A stretch of DNA of 39,684 bases, taken from positions 1-39,684 of the IMG/VR virus record IMGVR_UViG_3300005613_000171, one strand, 5' to 3'. A model generated the notes under the pieces. It made no database searches and was not told the origin of the DNA. It saw only the letters and a list, made by a program, of their open reading frames with translations. Shown piece by piece: positions 22,623 to 30,951 of the stretch (position 1 is the first letter of the stretch; each line of letters begins with the position of its first letter). Source of the stretch: a virus. The position numbers and the translations under genes are program-made.

Positions 22623-23621
22623 ATGAGTCAAGCAATGATTTATGATAAAATACAGTACGGAAGTGAAAGTTCTGCATACGGCACTGAAGCTAGTAGTTAT
22701 ACAGAATTAGGAAGAGTTCAATCATCAGATATTACACCAACAAATGGATTAATATATGATAGAGGATTAGGAGAAGGAATAAATGCAAGTAATACATATT
22801 ACGGTCCATTTACAGCAACAGGAAGTGTTAGTTTTGACGTTGTAAGCTTTGATTTTTTAAAACACTGGATTGGAGCTAAAAGCGGAGCTGGAACTAGTGG
22901 AGACCATTATATATTAACAGAAGCAACTTATGTTGATGTCAGTGGTGCAACAAGTCTTGTACCTTTTAGTTTTGAAAGAATGAATCCTGAAGAATCAACA
23001 GATAGTGTTGAGTTCGCAACAGGTTGTGTTGGAACAGAATTTACATTAAGTGGTAGTATAGGTTCAAAACTTACTTGTGATGCTAGTTTTGTAGCACAAA
23101 AAACAGGATTTAGAACAAGTGGTGAAACATACACTCCTATTACTGACCCTGCATTTATTATGCTTAATGGTACATGGAAGTGGGGAGCAACTCCTTCAGC
23201 TTTAAGTGGAGTTAGAAGTTTCAATATAAGTTATAATAACGGATTAATAATTGACACTAGAAGTATTGATTCAAGATTTATAAGTAAACCAAAATTAGGA
23301 CAAAGAGTATATACATTTGAAACATCTATTATTATGAGTAGTGATTTATCATCAACTATTATTAATGATTTTTATGGTTACGAATCAGGTGGTGTTTATA
23401 GTCCTGAAGATGGAAGCACTAGTATTAGTCCAACAAGTAGCTTAGAGTTTAAAGTTGAATTAGTGAATGGTTCTAATTATGCTTATTTACAACTAGATGA
23501 GTGTGCAATAGATGAAATTAGTAAACCTTCAAATCTTGGTGGAGGACTTGTATTATTAACATTTAAAGGTACAGCAAGAGAAGGTAAAGGAAATGTTCCA
23601 ATAGAGTGGTGGTCAACATAA
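22623..23621 (+). CDS. Tail tube protein
   Basis: The 332-residue, beta-rich protein has a typical start for tube proteins that name the test state (DKIQYGSESSAYGTEASSYT), then GRVQSSDITPTNGLI, YGPFTATGSVSFDVVSFDFL, an internal FEIS-like array (FATGCVGTEFTLSGSIGSKL) and the second tube half (FNISYNNGLIIDTRS; RVYTFETSIIMSSDLS). It reads like two stacked tube folds. Preceded by GAGGTAA. The next gene overlaps by 16 bases and the tape measure follows, as in siphoviruses. Confidence 0.85.
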   Translation: MSQAMIYDKIQYGSESSAYGTEASSYTELGRVQSSDITPTNGLIYDRGLGEGINASNTYYGPFTATGSVSFDVVSFDFLKHWIGAKSGAGTSGDHYILTEATYVDVSGATSLVPFSFERMNPEESTDSVEFATGCVGTEFTLSGSIGSKLTCDASFVAQKTGFRTSGETYTPITDPAFIMLNGTWKWGATPSALSGVRSFNISYNNGLIIDTRSIDSRFISKPKLGQRVYTFETSIIMSSDLSSTIINDFYGYESGGVYSPEDGSTSISPTSSLEFKVELVNGSNYAYLQLDECAIDEISKPSNLGGGLVLLTFKGTAREGKGNVPIEWWST

Positions 23622-23992
23622 TATTTAAAAAACTGTTTAATAAAAATCTTAGTGATGAATATTTAAATTTAAGTATTGGTAGAGTTTATTTTAAAAAAAT
23701 TACTAATAAAATGGTTACTCAAATAGAGATTTTGAGTAAAGGAAATTCTAATGTGTATATTTCTTTATTTGAAAGAGCTATAACTAATTTAAGTAATAAT
23801 AAAATAGATAATTTATTTTTAGAAGATGCTAATAAACTTAGAAAAAAAGTAAAAGAAATACTTATTGAAAATAATTTATTAAAAATTAAAGATGATGAAC
23901 CAACAGAAAAAGAAGCTGACATTTTTAGTAAGAAGGATATTGAATGGTTTAATAAATCACACCAAACTGTTAGTAATAAATTAGGTATATAA
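23606..23992 (+). CDS. Putative tail assembly chaperone (128 aa), non-ATG start
   Basis: Helical, charged protein between tail tube and tape measure, the standard position for the gpG-like chaperone. The first ATG is only at 23711, so the full frame needs GTG 23606 or GTG 23609, inside the end of the tube gene. No canonical slippery heptamer is visible in the overlap. The core reads MVTQIEILSKGNSNVYISLF with a C-terminal KDIEWFNKSHQTVSNKL. No second, frameshifted partner like gpGT is evident, as the next frame starts with its own ATG. Confidence 0.65.
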   Translation: MVVNIIFKKLFNKNLSDEYLNLSIGRVYFKKITNKMVTQIEILSKGNSNVYISLFERAITNLSNNKIDNLFLEDANKLRKKVKEILIENNLLKIKDDEPTEKEADIFSKKDIEWFNKSHQTVSNKLGI

Positions 23993-23993
23993 A

Positions 23994-24839
23994 ATGGTAG
24001 ATGAAATAGCTACAGCTAAAGTAGAAATAAATGTTAATAGAGATGGTGGGCCAAGTGTTGCAGGTTCTAGTAGTAAAAAAGACAGCAAGAACATTGAAAA
24101 AACTGCTAAAAGCATGGAAGGATTATTTAAGCTTGTTAAGAAAGGTGGTGGAACTTTTGCTGCTATTCTCGGTGCTGCAAGTTTAGCAAGTGGTGCTGTC
24201 ACTGCTGGAACAATAGGTGGTGCTGATGTTCTTTTTAATTTATTAAAAGATACTGAAACAGGAGATATGCTTGGAAGACTTCCTGGTGATATAGAACATA
24301 TTATGCAACCAGGTGGTTATGCTAAGGTTTGGGAAGACGGCGTTGAAAAGGTTGCTAAAATTAACGAGATAACAGGACAAATAGATGAAGTTATAAGTAT
24401 GCGAGAAGCTTCTGAACGTGGAATTCTTAACGAACTTAACGATATTAAATCAGAATATCAAACACATAATAATTTATACGGTGTTATTCTTAAAGTTTTT
24501 GAAACATATAAAGGAGACCTTATATTAACTTCAGAAAACGAAAAAAAAGTTTTATCTCAAACCGCACAAGAAGTTCGAGTTAGAGAAGAAATACAAAGAG
24601 AATTAGAAAAGAAGAGAGATAGATTAGCAGCTGCTAATAATAGTGGAGCTGGTTCAAAGTATACTCATTATACACCACAAGGACAACCATACTCTGCTGA
24701 TGAACCAGGAACGTTTTGGGATGTTGTTTATGGTCAACAAAGTAATGAAAACACAAACAAGTGGGCTGATATTTATAATGCTACAAAAAACGGGCAACAA
24801 GTTAGTTTCATAGAAAATATTTTTCCTTGGGAGCAATAA
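23994..24839 (+). CDS. Short tape measure protein (281 aa)
   Basis: Length-determining tail protein, by position and layout: N-terminal basic/Ser region, a glycine/alanine-rich hydrophobic segment at about 52-80 (GGGTFAAILGAASLASGAVT), then long helices (EVRVREEIQRELEKKRDRLA). Known tape measures give roughly 1.5 angstrom of tail per residue, which here would mean a tail of only about 40 nm. No other gene in the window is a better candidate. The final 60 residues (GQPYSADEPGTFWDVVYGQQ) are non-helical and may contact the tail tip. Confidence 0.65.
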   Translation: MVDEIATAKVEINVNRDGGPSVAGSSSKKDSKNIEKTAKSMEGLFKLVKKGGGTFAAILGAASLASGAVTAGTIGGADVLFNLLKDTETGDMLGRLPGDIEHIMQPGGYAKVWEDGVEKVAKINEITGQIDEVISMREASERGILNELNDIKSEYQTHNNLYGVILKVFETYKGDLILTSENEKKVLSQTAQEVRVREEIQRELEKKRDRLAAANNSGAGSKYTHYTPQGQPYSADEPGTFWDVVYGQQSNENTNKWADIYNATKNGQQVSFIENIFPWEQ

Positions 24840-24841
24840 AA

Positions 24842-25249
24842 ATGGTTAAACCAACAATAAGTGAATTTACAGGAACTGAAAGTTTAGGTACAATCTTTAG
24901 AGAACAAAATAAAATACAAGTAAAGTTACTTGGTGGAAAACTTCCAGCGAGTAGTAGTAGTGGTAATGTTGAATTAAATCTCGGTGGAAAGATTAGAACA
25001 ATAATAGTACAAGGAGCTAGTGATGGTGTAGGCTTTACTGGTGCAACACCCGAACAACAATTAGCGCAATTTGTTTATAGAATGGAAGAGTGGGTTAATA
25101 ATGGAATACAAACTCTTCGTGTTTATACAGATAGTTTAAACGAAGAATACAATGTGCATTGTGTTGATTGGACTTGGATTAGAAGTTTTAGTGACCCTAA
25201 TAGGATATTATACACATTAACACTGAGAGAAGCATACTCGTCAAGCTAA
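24842..25249 (+). CDS. Putative distal tail protein (135 aa)
   Basis: ATG 24842 is 2 bases after the previous stop. An upstream TTG in frame lies inside the previous gene and is not needed. The protein is beta-rich with GKIRTIIVQGASDGVGFTGA and ends HCVDWTWIRSFSDPNRILYT plus TLTLREA, a pattern shared by small distal-tail or hub-adaptor proteins in contractile and siphovirus tails. It lies between tape measure and hub. Assignment by position. Confidence 0.6.
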   Translation: MVKPTISEFTGTESLGTIFREQNKIQVKLLGGKLPASSSSGNVELNLGGKIRTIIVQGASDGVGFTGATPEQQLAQFVYRMEEWVNNGIQTLRVYTDSLNEEYNVHCVDWTWIRSFSDPNRILYTLTLREAYSSS

Positions 25250-25251
25250 AA

Positions 25252-26796
25252 ATGGTACAACAATTATTATATAAATTCGATGTAGATGGTACAGACATAT
25301 TAAATTATGTTATGGAAGGCACAAAAATTTATTGTAGTAGAAATAACGATAGTGGTAATACAGCTAGAATCGTCGTTGATTCTAATGTTGATACTATAAA
25401 ATCTTTAAGTGTTGGTCAAGAAATAGTTATTAGTAGAGGAGTTTCTAGCAGTACAGAAGATTATCGATTTAGAGGAAATATTAAAAAGATAGAATTAAAT
25501 GAATCAGATAATTATGTTTTAATATGTGCTGACTTATTAAATCAACTAAAATACGACTTATTTACTTACTCTTACGATATTAATAACGACCCGCAAGCTG
25601 GAGAATTATCTGCTATATTTAGTGATATAGTAACAGATGGTGGATTTACTCCTAGTGTTATAAGCAGTGGTACTAGTTCTAGTGATGTAACTGTCAGAAA
25701 ATTTATCAGTAAAAAAAATGATAGACTTAATAGGTTAAGCTTGATTGCTAGAATACTTAATTGGGTTTTTTATTATGATTATAATGATGAGGTTGTAAGG
25801 TTAGAACCGAAAGGGTATGAGTTTTATTCTAATGATTTAATTGTTGGAACAAACATTTTTAATGTTCTTAAATGGGAAGAAGATTTAGAAAGTGTTAGAA
25901 ATAAAATAACAGTAGAAGGAGCTTATATTTTAGATACTAGAAAAGAAACAGAGAACGGAGATGATAGCACAACAGTATTTAATTTTACTTATACTCCTGA
26001 AACAACTGATTTAACTGTTGATGGAACATTACAAGTTAGGGGTGCTCCTGAATCAGGTGGAGACTATGATTATACTGTAGATGCAGAAAATAAAACTTAT
26101 ACTTTTGAATCTGCACCAACATCTGGGCAATCAATTGTTATGAATTATACTACACAAATTCCTATACCAGTAACTGGTACTTCACCTAGTAGTATTGCAA
26201 AATATGGTTTAACACAAGAAGATGTTTATGATTTTAAAGATGTTGTTAATATTACAGATGCAGAAACTAGATTAGAACAATTATTAAATATATTAGAAGA
26301 TGCTCCTGTAAGTGTAGAAATACAAACAGATGAATATACAATTAGACCTGGAATGAAAGTTAATGTTGTTGATTCACAACACCCTAGTAGAGATGGTGAA
26401 TATATTGTTTATGAAACTATTATTAATTATCCAGAACCTTTAGATACTATCACTGTTGGTAGTTTAAAATTTAATATTCAAAATTTATTTAAAACAATTA
26501 ATGAAAGATTAAAAAGTTTAGAAAGTGCTGACACAAACCTTAGTGAGATTTTAAGAACACTTATTAATTTGTTACATCAAGAAGATTATTCCAGATATAG
26601 TATTGTTGCAGAAAAAAAGACTGTGTCCGGAGGTATTTATGGACATCCATCTCTTGGTGTATATGGAGTTAGTATATATGGTGATTCAACAAGTTTTATA
26701 TTAGGAGATGTAAATTATGGAATATTAGGAACCAGTTCTTTAGGTGATAGTGGAGGAGCTTGGTCTGAACAATACGAAGAAATATATTGGAGTTAA
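25252..26796 (+). CDS. Baseplate hub / tail-tip protein (514 aa)
   Basis: The N-terminal part has hub-like beta domains (GTDILNYVMEGTKIYCSRN, GQEIVISRG, FRGNIKKIELNESDNYVLIC), then RLNRLSLIARILNWVFYYDY as in gp27/gp44-type hubs, and EGEYIVYE-like segments (PSRDGEYIVYETIINYPEPL). A beta insertion (FNFTYTPETTDLTVDGTLQV) resembles one in the tail terminator. The C-terminus is a Gly-Tyr-rich repeat (GIYGHPSLGVYGVSIYGDST) that may form a tip. No peptidase motif is seen. Confidence 0.75.
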   Translation: MVQQLLYKFDVDGTDILNYVMEGTKIYCSRNNDSGNTARIVVDSNVDTIKSLSVGQEIVISRGVSSSTEDYRFRGNIKKIELNESDNYVLICADLLNQLKYDLFTYSYDINNDPQAGELSAIFSDIVTDGGFTPSVISSGTSSSDVTVRKFISKKNDRLNRLSLIARILNWVFYYDYNDEVVRLEPKGYEFYSNDLIVGTNIFNVLKWEEDLESVRNKITVEGAYILDTRKETENGDDSTTVFNFTYTPETTDLTVDGTLQVRGAPESGGDYDYTVDAENKTYTFESAPTSGQSIVMNYTTQIPIPVTGTSPSSIAKYGLTQEDVYDFKDVVNITDAETRLEQLLNILEDAPVSVEIQTDEYTIRPGMKVNVVDSQHPSRDGEYIVYETIINYPEPLDTITVGSLKFNIQNLFKTINERLKSLESADTNLSEILRTLINLLHQEDYSRYSIVAEKKTVSGGIYGHPSLGVYGVSIYGDSTSFILGDVNYGILGTSSLGDSGGAWSEQYEEIYWS

Positions 26797-26803
26797 AAAT
26801 AAA

Positions 26804-27727
26804 ATGGCAACAGGTGGAAAGATTACGAATAATGGAAGAATAAATGCTATAGATAGAGCTTATCTATCAACACCAACTTATACTGTACCTTACCAGTTTC
26901 AAGTAGGAATAGGAACAACAACACCACTTGTAACAGATACTAGTTTAGAATTACCTATACCTATAAGTGCTGGTACAGTTAACGATGATGGTGATAACCA
27001 ATTAACAGGAAGTAATGGTGGAGATAATACTACTGATAATACTACAACATATAAAGAAGGTGCTAATGTTTCTGATAATACAGCTCAAAACCTTATAGCT
27101 AATGATACGAGTGCTACAAAGACTTGGGTTATAAGTGATTTATCAACTAATGGAACAATTATAACAGACACTTATTATTTAGCTGCGTGGTTATATATTA
27201 AAGATGCTACTGCTCTTGCTAAATTTAAAACTAGTGGTACATGTTTTGAATTAAAAGTTGGCAGTGATTCAAGTAATTATTATTCAATAACAAAAGAAGC
27301 AAGTGATTTAAGTGTTGGTTGGAATTGGATTTATTCGTGGCCTGACACCGTTGCTGACTTAACAGAAACAGGAACAGTAAGTGGTAATATAAATTATTTC
27401 GAAATAGAAATAACAACAAATAATACAACAGATGAATTCGTAGCAGGAGATGTTGTTTACGATTTATTAAGAACTTATCAAGATAGTGATTTATTTAAAA
27501 CATTTGTTAGCGGGTATCCAAGTATTGATGAAGTAAATGTTAGAAGTACAATACGAGGATATTTAACAACAATAGAGGCAACAGGATTTAATATTTCAGA
27601 ATTTGGAGTTTTTAATAATGATGCAACACCAGTATTATTAACACATGATGTTATTGACATACAAAGTAAATCCAGTACAGATGAAATAGCTATTGTTAGT
27701 AGAGACCAAATGCGTGAGAGAACATGA
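26804..27727 (+). CDS. Putative baseplate/tail-tip protein (307 aa)
   Basis: ATG 26804 chosen because GGAG lies upstream. An earlier in-frame start lies within the hub gene. N-terminus MATGGKITNNGRINAIDRAY and AFLS-like tip motifs are followed by a central jelly-roll-like domain (YYLAAWLYIKDATALAKFKT; WNWIYSWPD; INYFEIEITTNN) resembling carbohydrate-binding modules. The C-terminal region (GYPSIDEVNVRSTIRGYLTT, FNISEFGVFNNDA) looks like a baseplate-attachment part. Probably carries the fibres to the tip. Confidence 0.65.
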   Translation: MATGGKITNNGRINAIDRAYLSTPTYTVPYQFQVGIGTTTPLVTDTSLELPIPISAGTVNDDGDNQLTGSNGGDNTTDNTTTYKEGANVSDNTAQNLIANDTSATKTWVISDLSTNGTIITDTYYLAAWLYIKDATALAKFKTSGTCFELKVGSDSSNYYSITKEASDLSVGWNWIYSWPDTVADLTETGTVSGNINYFEIEITTNNTTDEFVAGDVVYDLLRTYQDSDLFKTFVSGYPSIDEVNVRSTIRGYLTTIEATGFNISEFGVFNNDATPVLLTHDVIDIQSKSSTDEIAIVSRDQMRERT

Positions 27728-28026
27728 GTAAAAAAATAATACAAGAATATTTAGAAAAAACCTTTACTGAAGAAGGACATTTAAAACTTTTTAGATATTT
27801 ACAAGAATTAATAAAATTAAAGTTTGAGATTAAAAATTATCCTTACACTAGAAAAGGTAAAGTTCTTGGTATGCCTGATAGTGAATGGTTTAAGTATTTT
27901 GATAGCGAAGATGAATTAAGAGGACAAATTAAGATGTTAATGAATATTTTAGGATTTCAAGCTGTAGAAGTTACTCTTTCTAACGGAAAGAAAAAACTTT
28001 ATAGTTTTAAACAAGGAGGAAAATAA
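27724..28026 (+). CDS. Hypothetical protein in the tail-fibre region (100 aa)
   Basis: Not recognised. Helical first half (IIQEYLEKTFTEEGHLKLFR), then a motif with Trp-Phe (MPDSEWFKYFDSEDELRGQI) and a short beta end (VEVTLSNGKKKLYSF). It overlaps the upstream gene by 4 bases and is 2 bases from the next. Could be a fibre chaperone or a small baseplate part; nothing decides between these. Confidence 0.65.
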   Translation: MSKKIIQEYLEKTFTEEGHLKLFRYLQELIKLKFEIKNYPYTRKGKVLGMPDSEWFKYFDSEDELRGQIKMLMNILGFQAVEVTLSNGKKKLYSFKQGGK

Positions 28027-28028
28027 TA

Positions 28029-29135
28029 ATGGCAATTAAAAATACAAAACTTGGTGGAACTGATAATATTGATGGAGAAATTATATATGCTGCTGATGTT
28101 AATGATACAAATAATGCTATTATTTCAGAAACAGTTAGGGCATTTGAAGAAACTTGTCAAAATCGTTATGCAATAATTTATGATAGTGATGTTACAGAAT
28201 TTAATACTTTGCAAGCAGATGGTTGGGTTGCAGGATTTGAAACACTAAGTGCTAGTGGAGATTATGATAGTGGTAATAGTACTTGTAATTATGATAGCCA
28301 AGTTGGTTGTATAATATGTGATGAGTATGATGATTTTGGAGATGCTAGTATTGATGCAACAAAATGGAATACTAGTCAAGTATCTGGAACAGCAACATGG
28401 ACTGAAACTAGTGGACAATTAAGATGTGTTCTAGCAGCACCAGCACAGGGTCGTGCTAGAGCTGAAGGAAGTGGTGGAAGTCTTGATTTAAAAACTGCTG
28501 ATTGCACAATACTTATTAGAACTGGTAGTAATGCAGAAATTAGCTCTAACGATTTTAGACTTAACATTGTTGATAGTGGAGCATCTAATAGAGATGAAAT
28601 ATTTAACGTTACTTCACCTTATTATCAAAACGCTATTATCGAATTATATGTTGATGTATCAAACACGAGAGTAAAATATAGACGTAGTGACAACAAGAGA
28701 GATGGTTGGAGTGGTTGGAGTTCATGGGTTACTTTAACTAATACTGGTGCTAGCTCTAATTGGTATTTTGAATTAGATTATGCATCAACTAGTAGTAATG
28801 ATACTATGACTTTTGATTATATAAAATATGTTCAAGGTGCAGTAACACAAACATTTCAAAGTAATGGCTATAACCATCTTTCTGCTAATGCAAATTATGT
28901 TGGGACTCCTTTAGCTTGTAATAGCGGATTATTTAGTGTTAATACAGAATTAAATGGCGCAACTCCAACTTGGAGTATTAGTGCAGATGATGGTTCAAAC
29001 TTTTCAACAATAACAGATAGAATCGGAGTAATAGCTAATACTGGTAATCAAATAGTATTAAAAGGAAGTATTACTACAAGTACTGATAGACCAAGTTATA
29101 TTTATGAATTTGGAGTTAAAGGATTAGAGAGGTAA
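28029..29135 (+). CDS. Tail fibre protein A (368 aa)
   Basis: The N-terminus KLGGTDNIDGEIIYAADVND is shared with the next gene and probably attaches both to the same tail site. The middle is a concanavalin-like unit (FGDASIDATKWNTSQVSGTA, QLRCVLAAP, NAIIELYVDVSNTRVKYRRS). The C-terminal part is a beta unit (PTWSISADDGSNFSTITDRI, VLKGSITTSTDRPSYIYEFG). No signal peptide. A receptor-binding role is inferred from domain type and position at the end of the tail genes. Confidence 0.75.
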   Translation: MAIKNTKLGGTDNIDGEIIYAADVNDTNNAIISETVRAFEETCQNRYAIIYDSDVTEFNTLQADGWVAGFETLSASGDYDSGNSTCNYDSQVGCIICDEYDDFGDASIDATKWNTSQVSGTATWTETSGQLRCVLAAPAQGRARAEGSGGSLDLKTADCTILIRTGSNAEISSNDFRLNIVDSGASNRDEIFNVTSPYYQNAIIELYVDVSNTRVKYRRSDNKRDGWSGWSSWVTLTNTGASSNWYFELDYASTSSNDTMTFDYIKYVQGAVTQTFQSNGYNHLSANANYVGTPLACNSGLFSVNTELNGATPTWSISADDGSNFSTITDRIGVIANTGNQIVLKGSITTSTDRPSYIYEFGVKGLER

Positions 29136-29140
29136 ATAAA

Positions 29141-29800
29141 ATGACATGGGGAATTTTAACAACAAAACTTGGTGGAACTGATATCACTGATGGTAATGTT
29201 TTGTATGGTGCAGATTTAGTTGACACATTTGATGCAGCAATACTAAGACAAAGTGTTTCATCAGAAGACACAACAGAATACTCTATAGCATTTGCTGGTT
29301 GGGTAGACACTGGTTATAGTCTAACATTCACTTGTCCAAAAACCAACCATAAACTTATAGGATTTAAAGTGGTTTATGATACAAAACAAAGTGTAACAAC
29401 AACTTATGATTACGGGTTAAGATTAAAAGTTACTAATGGCAATTCTGATGTTGCTTATTTAGGTAATAATTCTATGAAAATATGGGATGATACCAATAAT
29501 AGATATAGTGAAGTTGAAAGTATTATGGGAGATATATATACTGGTACAGGTTATGCAACTAAAACAGAATACGTGTTTTTTAAAGGCACTGTAAACACAC
29601 ACCTTCCTATTGATACAGATTTTACATTTTTAAATGATTACGAAGGATTTGGTATTAACGGAAACGATTACACTGTTGTTATTCAAGGAAGGGGCAGACA
29701 AAAGTTTTATACAGAATCAGCAGACTTATATGTTAAAAATGTTACTATAACTGCAATATGGCAATCATTAGGAACAGCAACAGTTGAAGGATGGGCTTAA
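29141..29800 (+). CDS. Tail fibre protein B (219 aa), paralogous N-terminus
   Basis: N-terminus TKLGGTDITDGNVLYGADLV parallels the previous gene, then a different beta-sandwich domain follows (YSLTFTCPKTNHKLIGFKVV, DYGLRLKVTNGNSDVAYLGN, LYVKNVTITAIWQSLG). Same attachment module with different tip suggests two alternative or stacked receptor binders. Stop is 2 bases before the next start. Confidence 0.75.
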   Translation: MTWGILTTKLGGTDITDGNVLYGADLVDTFDAAILRQSVSSEDTTEYSIAFAGWVDTGYSLTFTCPKTNHKLIGFKVVYDTKQSVTTTYDYGLRLKVTNGNSDVAYLGNNSMKIWDDTNNRYSEVESIMGDIYTGTGYATKTEYVFFKGTVNTHLPIDTDFTFLNDYEGFGINGNDYTVVIQGRGRQKFYTESADLYVKNVTITAIWQSLGTATVEGWA

Positions 29801-29802
29801 AA

Positions 29803-30627
29803 ATGAAATGGTTAACTGATTTATGGAAAAGAATTGTTGAAAGTGATAATCAATCTTTAATAGATAAAAATAATTTGTTGATTAATGAAGTTAAACAATG
29901 TAATGCAGAAATAAACAAGTTAATAAAAGAAATAAGCGAACAAGAAAAACTTGTAGAAGAACTAACAAAAGAAAACCAGATATTAAAAGAACAATTACCA
30001 ACAACATTTAACATAGACGACGCAAACTTACTAGACTATTTTAAAAGAACATCAGTAAAATACTCGTTTAAAGGAAAAAGAGAATACTTACATAAAAGTT
30101 TAAACAATTTCAGCGAAGACACAGAATACATAGAAAAATATGTTGCATTATTAATTGATTTAGGATTAAAAGATTCTTATAAAGACGAAGACGCAGTAGT
30201 CTACGCAACAAAAAGATTAATAGATGACTATGTTGATGATGGTGATAATTATGATACAGACCTTGAAAGCTTTGGTAAAAGAGAATGGTGGCTTACACCT
30301 CAAGAATCATTTGATTATTACATAAAAGATGAAGGTGATTGTGATGATAAAAGTGCATTATTATATGGTGCAATAATATCAGCACTTAAATATTTTGGTT
30401 ACGACCATTATACTTGGAGACTTTTAAGGTTTGATATGACACAACCAGTAGGTCATGCTATTTGTATATGGCTTAGAAGAAATGGTTTATGGAAAAGAAT
30501 AGAAAGCACTTACTACTCTGACAGTATTAGTAGAACTTTTTATAATGATAAAACAGATATTTTTTTAGGAGAATATGTGAAGGTTTATCATATTTTTAAT
30601 GAAGAACATGAATATAAATTAAAATGA
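29803..30627 (+). CDS. Transglutaminase-like (papain-fold) enzyme with coiled-coil N-terminus (274 aa)
   Basis: The start is ATG 29803, two bases after the fibre stop. Residues 20-65 form a coiled coil (LINEVKQCNAEINKLIKEIS). The C-terminal domain has a Cys in DEGDCDDKSALL (C180), a His in PVGHAICIW (H218), and an acidic residue in RIESTYYSD (E234 or D240), matching the Cys-His-Asp/Glu order of transglutaminase-like peptidases. GDCDDKS is the characteristic active-site phrase. It may open the host envelope, process virion proteins or crosslink. Pseudomurein-degrading enzymes of methanogen viruses also use this fold, but the substrate here is unknown. Confidence 0.75.
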   Translation: MKWLTDLWKRIVESDNQSLIDKNNLLINEVKQCNAEINKLIKEISEQEKLVEELTKENQILKEQLPTTFNIDDANLLDYFKRTSVKYSFKGKREYLHKSLNNFSEDTEYIEKYVALLIDLGLKDSYKDEDAVVYATKRLIDDYVDDGDNYDTDLESFGKREWWLTPQESFDYYIKDEGDCDDKSALLYGAIISALKYFGYDHYTWRLLRFDMTQPVGHAICIWLRRNGLWKRIESTYYSDSISRTFYNDKTDIFLGEYVKVYHIFNEEHEYKLK

Positions 30628-30709
30628 AAAAAAATTGTAAAAAGAAAAGTTTTTATGTTTTTTGCATTACCAAAAACAAATTAACAAAAATCTTATGGAG
30701 GTTATTTAA

Positions 30710-30880
30710 ATGAAAACAATAATAGCAAAAATATTACTTAACGTTGCAACTTGGTTATTTGACAAAGTTTACGACTTAGTAGATAGAGACAATGATGGTA
30801 ATATTAGTAAAGAAGAGTTATTAGAAACAGCTAAGTATTTAGATAAGTGGAGTAAAGAATTATTTAAAAAACTTAAATAG
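30710..30880 (+). CDS. EF-hand microprotein (56 aa)
   Basis: An amphipathic/hydrophobic helix (KTIIAKILLNVATWLFDKVY) leads into a complete EF-hand calcium loop DRDNDGNISKEE (residues 25-36; D1, D3, D5, G6, I8, E12 all present), then a second helix (LLETAKYLDKWSKELFKKL). Good TGGAGGT ribosome site. Single EF-hands usually pair with a partner. The preceding 82-base gap shows nothing else. A calcium-dependent tail or membrane role, or a partner for the neighbouring enzyme, is possible but unproven. Confidence 0.75.
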   Translation: MKTIIAKILLNVATWLFDKVYDLVDRDNDGNISKEELLETAKYLDKWSKELFKKLK

Positions 30881-30884
30881 TTTA

Positions 30885-30923
30885 ATATATATTTTTTTGT
30901 ATATAAAAATATTTAAAGTAGTA
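30885..30923 (+). promoter_or_regulatory. Archaeal-type promoter ahead of the phosphoesterase
   Basis: GTATATAAAAATATTTAAAG followed by TAGTA (30899-30923) matches 37042-37066 almost perfectly and resembles 4874 and 33206. A T-run precedes it. The start codon at 30952 has AAGGTGGT as ribosome site. Confidence 0.75.
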
Positions 30924-30951
30924 AAGTAAGAATAACTATGAAGGTGGTATT

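Noticed and set aside
26744-26803. Upstream in-frame start for the 26804 gene
   Set aside because: It lies inside the hub gene, whose frame is well supported; ATG 26804 has GGAG upstream.
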